Of a stretch of DNA of 64,000 nt, positions 61,766 to 64,000 are shown in pieces. The notes beneath the pieces are model-generated. The model made no database searches. It saw only the letters and a program-made list of their open reading frames with translations, and had not been told where the DNA came from. This DNA is from Bradyrhizobium liaoningense (GTDB taxonomy: Bacteria > Pseudomonadota > Alphaproteobacteria > Rhizobiales > Xanthobacteraceae), in NCBI RefSeq assembly GCF_018130825.1, contig NZ_JAFCJS010000004.1, forward strand, positions 186,001 to 250,000, given 5' to 3'. Position 1 is the first letter of the stretch. Each line of letters starts with the position of its first letter. The position numbers and the translations under genes were made by a program.

Positions 61766-62170
61766 ATGGGCGGATTCTTGGCGATGCGCGTAGTCGTGCT
61801 GGGATTGTGCACCGCAATGGTGCTGGTGGTGCGGGTTGCCGATGCGCAGATGCCGTTGCCGGCCGCAAAGCCGCCGGATGGCGCCACATTGTTCAAGCAG
61901 CAATGCGCGGTGTGTCACACCTTGAGCCTGTCGGAGCCGATGCGACAAGGCCCGCCCCTGGTCAAGGTCGTCGGCCGGCCCGCCGGCAAGGCCGAAGGCT
62001 TCAAATACTCGGAGGCGATGTCGAAAGCGGACTTTGCCTGGGACGAGACCCGGCTCGATGCCTGGCTGAGCAATCCTCAAGCCGTCATTCCCGGCGTGAC
62101 CATGGTGTACCGGCAAGCCAAGCCGGAGACTCGCGCCGCCATCATCGCCTTTCTCAAGGAGCAGAACTGA
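61766..62170 (+). CDS. Periplasmic c-type cytochrome
   Basis: A class I cytochrome c of 134 aa with an N-terminal signal (residues 1-28, ending RVADAQ), the haem-binding CAVCH (Cys47, Cys50, His51) and the distal ligand Met113 in IPGVTMVY. The start is uncertain: ATG at 61766 and ATG at 61784 are both in frame. It is the first gene of a four-gene run (cytochrome, VOC, small subunit, GMC) and may be the electron acceptor for the flavoprotein. It directly abuts the VOC gene. Confidence 0.88.
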   Translation: MGGFLAMRVVVLGLCTAMVLVVRVADAQMPLPAAKPPDGATLFKQQCAVCHTLSLSEPMRQGPPLVKVVGRPAGKAEGFKYSEAMSKADFAWDETRLDAWLSNPQAVIPGVTMVYRQAKPETRAAIIAFLKEQN

Positions 62171-62566
62171 ATGGCAAAGCCAGTCCATTCCATGATCCGC
62201 GTGCTCGACGAAGCGCGCTCGCTCGACTTCTACGGGCGCGCCTTCGGCCTGGAGGTCGCCGACCATCTGAAGTTTTCCGACTTTGCCCTGATCTATCTGC
62301 GTCACCCGTCCTCACCTTTCGAGGTGGAGCTGACGGTGAATTTCGATCGCAAGGAACCGTACGCGCTCGGCGACGGCTATGGGCATCTCGCCGTGGTGGT
62401 CGAGGATCTCGATGCCGAGCATGCCCGCTTCGAGCGCGAGAAGCTCGCACCGGGCCCCTTACGCGACTTCAAGCATGACGGCCGAACGCTGGCGCGCTTC
62501 TTCTTCGTCAGCGATCCCGATGGCTACAAGATCGAGGTGATCCAGCGGGGCGGACGCTTCGGCTGA
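62171..62566 (+). CDS. VOC-family (glyoxalase-like) protein
   Basis: The 131-aa protein has the two betaalphabetabetabeta modules of the vicinal oxygen chelate fold: MIRVLDEARSLDFYGRAFGL and YGHLAVVVEDLDAEHARFEREK. Metal-ligand candidates include His6, the Glu in PFEVEL, the His in YGHLAV and the C-terminal Glu in YKIEVIQ, as in glyoxalase I. Glyoxalase I uses glutathione, but an activity cannot be stated. The start codon follows the cytochrome stop with no gap. Confidence 0.87.
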   Translation: MAKPVHSMIRVLDEARSLDFYGRAFGLEVADHLKFSDFALIYLRHPSSPFEVELTVNFDRKEPYALGDGYGHLAVVVEDLDAEHARFEREKLAPGPLRDFKHDGRTLARFFFVSDPDGYKIEVIQRGGRFG

Positions 62567-62611
62567 TCACATCACAAAAATCCAAATCATAAAAATCCAC
62601 GGAGGAATGCC

Positions 62612-63160
62612 ATGAGAGAAGTCGATCGTCGAAGCAAGCACAGCCGCCGCGTCTTTCTCAAGGGCGCGGCGACCGCCGTGCCGGTCGTAACAGTCGCGAC
62701 CAGCGTCGCCGTCAGCATCGAAGACGCATGGGCCGATGATGCGAGCGCGCTCTCGCCCGCGACGATGAAGACGCTGCTGAAAGTCGCGCGCGACATCTAT
62801 CCGCACGATGTCCTCGGCGACAGCTATTACATCACCGCGATCAAGCCGTGGGACGCCAAGGCGGCCAAGGATCCCGCCGTCAAATCGCTGATCAGCGACG
62901 GCATCGGCCGGCTCGATCAGAACGCGCGCGATCGCCACAAGCTCGCTTATGCCGAAGTGCCCTGGGAAACCGATCGCGTAGTGCTGCTGAAGGAGATCGA
63001 GGGAAGCGACTTCTTCCAGAAGGTGCGCGGCGACCTCGTCGTCTCGCTCTACAATCAGAAAGAGGTCTGGCCGCGCTTCGGCTACGAGGGCTCCTCCGCC
63101 GAGCATGGCGGCTACATCAACCGCGGCTTCGCCGACATCGACTGGCTGCCGAAGGCTTAA
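62612..63160 (+). CDS. Tat-exported gluconate 2-dehydrogenase subunit 3-like protein
   Basis: The protein (182 aa) has a twin-arginine signal (SRRVFLKG, residues 11-18) and a Gly/Ala/Val-rich h-region. The mature part has the gluconate-2-dehydrogenase subunit 3 pattern: LSPATMKTLLKVARDIYPHDVL, and WPRFGYEGSSAEHGGYINRG at the end. It is the small subunit that brings the FAD subunit to the periplasm by piggyback transport. GGAGGAAT precedes the ATG. It lies 29 bp before the GMC oxidoreductase, which itself lacks a signal. Confidence 0.9.
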   Translation: MREVDRRSKHSRRVFLKGAATAVPVVTVATSVAVSIEDAWADDASALSPATMKTLLKVARDIYPHDVLGDSYYITAIKPWDAKAAKDPAVKSLISDGIGRLDQNARDRHKLAYAEVPWETDRVVLLKEIEGSDFFQKVRGDLVVSLYNQKEVWPRFGYEGSSAEHGGYINRGFADIDWLPKA

Positions 63161-63188
63161 GCTCACCCAACGGTTCAGGAGAACGCAT

Positions 63189-64000
63189 ATGGCAAAATTC
63201 GATCTGAACGACTCCAGCGTTGTGGTGATTGTCGGCTCCGGTGCCGGCGGCGGCACGCTGGGCAACGAGCTCGCGCAAAAGGGCGTCAGGGTTGTCATCC
63301 TGGAAGCAGGTCCCCGCATCGAGAACCAGGACTTCGTCAACGACGAGTGGGAGAGTTTTTCCCAGCTCGCCTGGACCGATGCCCGCACCACATCCGGCAC
63401 GTGGCGCGTCGCCAAGGATTTTTCGGGCCTGCCCGCCTGGATCGTCAAGGCGGTCGGCGGCTCCACGACACATTGGGCCGGTGCCTCGCTGCGCTTCGAC
63501 GAGCACGAGTTCCGGGTGAAGAGCGCCTACGGCAACATTCCCGGCGCCAACCTTTTGGACTGGCCGGTGACGCTCGCGGAGATGGAGCCGTGGTACGCCA
63601 AGGCCGAGAACAAGATGGGCGTGACCCGCACCAACGGCATTCCAGGACTTCCCGGCAACAACAACTTCAAGGTTCTGGAGGCCGGCGCCAGGAAGCTCGG
63701 CTACAAGACCGTGCACACCGGCAACATGGCCATCAACAGCCAGCCGCGCGACGGGCGCGGCTCCTGCCAGCAGATCGGCTTTTGCTTCCAGGGCTGCAAG
63801 TCCGGCGCGAAATGGTCGACGCTCTACACCGAGATCCCGAAGGGCGAGGCGACCGGCAATCTCGAAGTCAGACCCAGCAGCATGGCGGTCAAGATCGAGC
63901 ATGACGCCAGCGGCAAGGTGACCGGCGTCGTCTATGCCGACGAGACCGGCGCCATGCAGCGCCAGAAGGCACGCATCGTCGCGGTCGCCGGCAATTCGAT
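63189..64000 (+). CDS. GMC-family flavoprotein oxidoreductase, cut by window end
   Basis: About 270 residues are visible. The N-terminus MAKFDLNDSSVVVIVGSGAGGG has the Rossmann FAD-binding GxGxxG motif, then the ARVVILEAG-like strand VRVVILEAGPRIE and the typical region GGSTTHWAGASLRF. It has no signal peptide, in line with piggyback Tat export together with the preceding subunit. Membrane-bound gluconate, sorbitol and alcohol dehydrogenases have this architecture, so a periplasmic sugar or alcohol dehydrogenase is likely. The C-terminal catalytic His/Asn are outside the window. Confidence 0.9.
   Translation, partial: MAKFDLNDSSVVVIVGSGAGGGTLGNELAQKGVRVVILEAGPRIENQDFVNDEWESFSQLAWTDARTTSGTWRVAKDFSGLPAWIVKAVGGSTTHWAGASLRFDEHEFRVKSAYGNIPGANLLDWPVTLAEMEPWYAKAENKMGVTRTNGIPGLPGNNNFKVLEAGARKLGYKTVHTGNMAINSQPRDGRGSCQQIGFCFQGCKSGAKWSTLYTEIPKGEATGNLEVRPSSMAVKIEHDASGKVTGVVYADETGAMQRQKARIVAVAGNS

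Overview
The window looks like chromosomal DNA of a Bradyrhizobium-type alphaproteobacterium (Rhizobiales, Nitrobacteraceae). It is GC-rich with strong G/C third-position bias, alphaproteobacterial versions of core genes (YchF-Pth-L25 block, RibH2-type lumazine synthase with an FMN riboswitch, divergent HisRS), and many extended inverted repeats of several families between genes. No phage, transposase, CRISPR array, rRNA or tRNA gene was recognised.

Layout. 1-5300: small membrane or exported proteins, two paralogous SnoaL-like proteins and an unknown exported protein. 5490-9500 (minus): two MaoC-type hotdog proteins, then ychF, pth and rplY, interrupted by a plus-strand DUF4282 gene. 9829-15628: ubiK (minus), then a dienelactone-hydrolase-like gene, lgt, a MidA-like methyltransferase, pgeF, a lipoprotein and prs (plus). 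15746-24458 (minus): a form I aerobic carbon monoxide dehydrogenase cluster in the order coxC, coxM-S-L, coxD-E-F-G, i.e. sensor/regulator, FAD, 2Fe-2S and Mo-Cu subunits, then assembly factors. 24709-25514 (minus): ribH2 behind an FMN riboswitch. 25928-30667: ybjN-like gene, proC, a thioesterase, a tautomerase, hisS and a DUF2314 protein. 30931-35030: ilvE divergent from a marR / response regulator / histidine kinase operon. 35098-39613: small exported proteins, RNase T2, rlmJ, a cold-shock protein and an outer-membrane beta-barrel. 39862-44313 (plus): uvrC, pgsA, moaD, moaE, prmB. 44404-51692: holin-like and YihY membrane proteins, a methyltransferase, a wHTH-TolB-TPR regulator, a TipF-like degenerate EAL protein, a HAD phosphatase and an orphan CheY. 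51925-61110: ribF, ileS, lspA, an exported protein, an active/inactive M16 peptidase pair and arfB. 61766-64000: cytochrome c, VOC protein, Tat-exported gluconate-dehydrogenase-type small subunit and a GMC flavoprotein cut by the window end, probably a periplasmic dehydrogenase.

Most notable points. CoxL carries the form I active-site signature AYRCSFR. The coxM upstream region has three GCACGAA direct repeats spaced 19 and 21 bp, a spacing suited to LytTR regulators such as the co-encoded CoxC. The stop codon of an unusually short coxG lies at the edge of a dispersed repeat. A perfect CtrA-type TTAA-N7-TTAA box lies between the outer-membrane protein gene and uvrC. A dense GANTC cluster lies between the riboswitch and the ybjN-like gene. 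HisRS lacks the usual G-1 recognition residues. All functional statements rest on reading motifs and gene order by eye; no database search was run.
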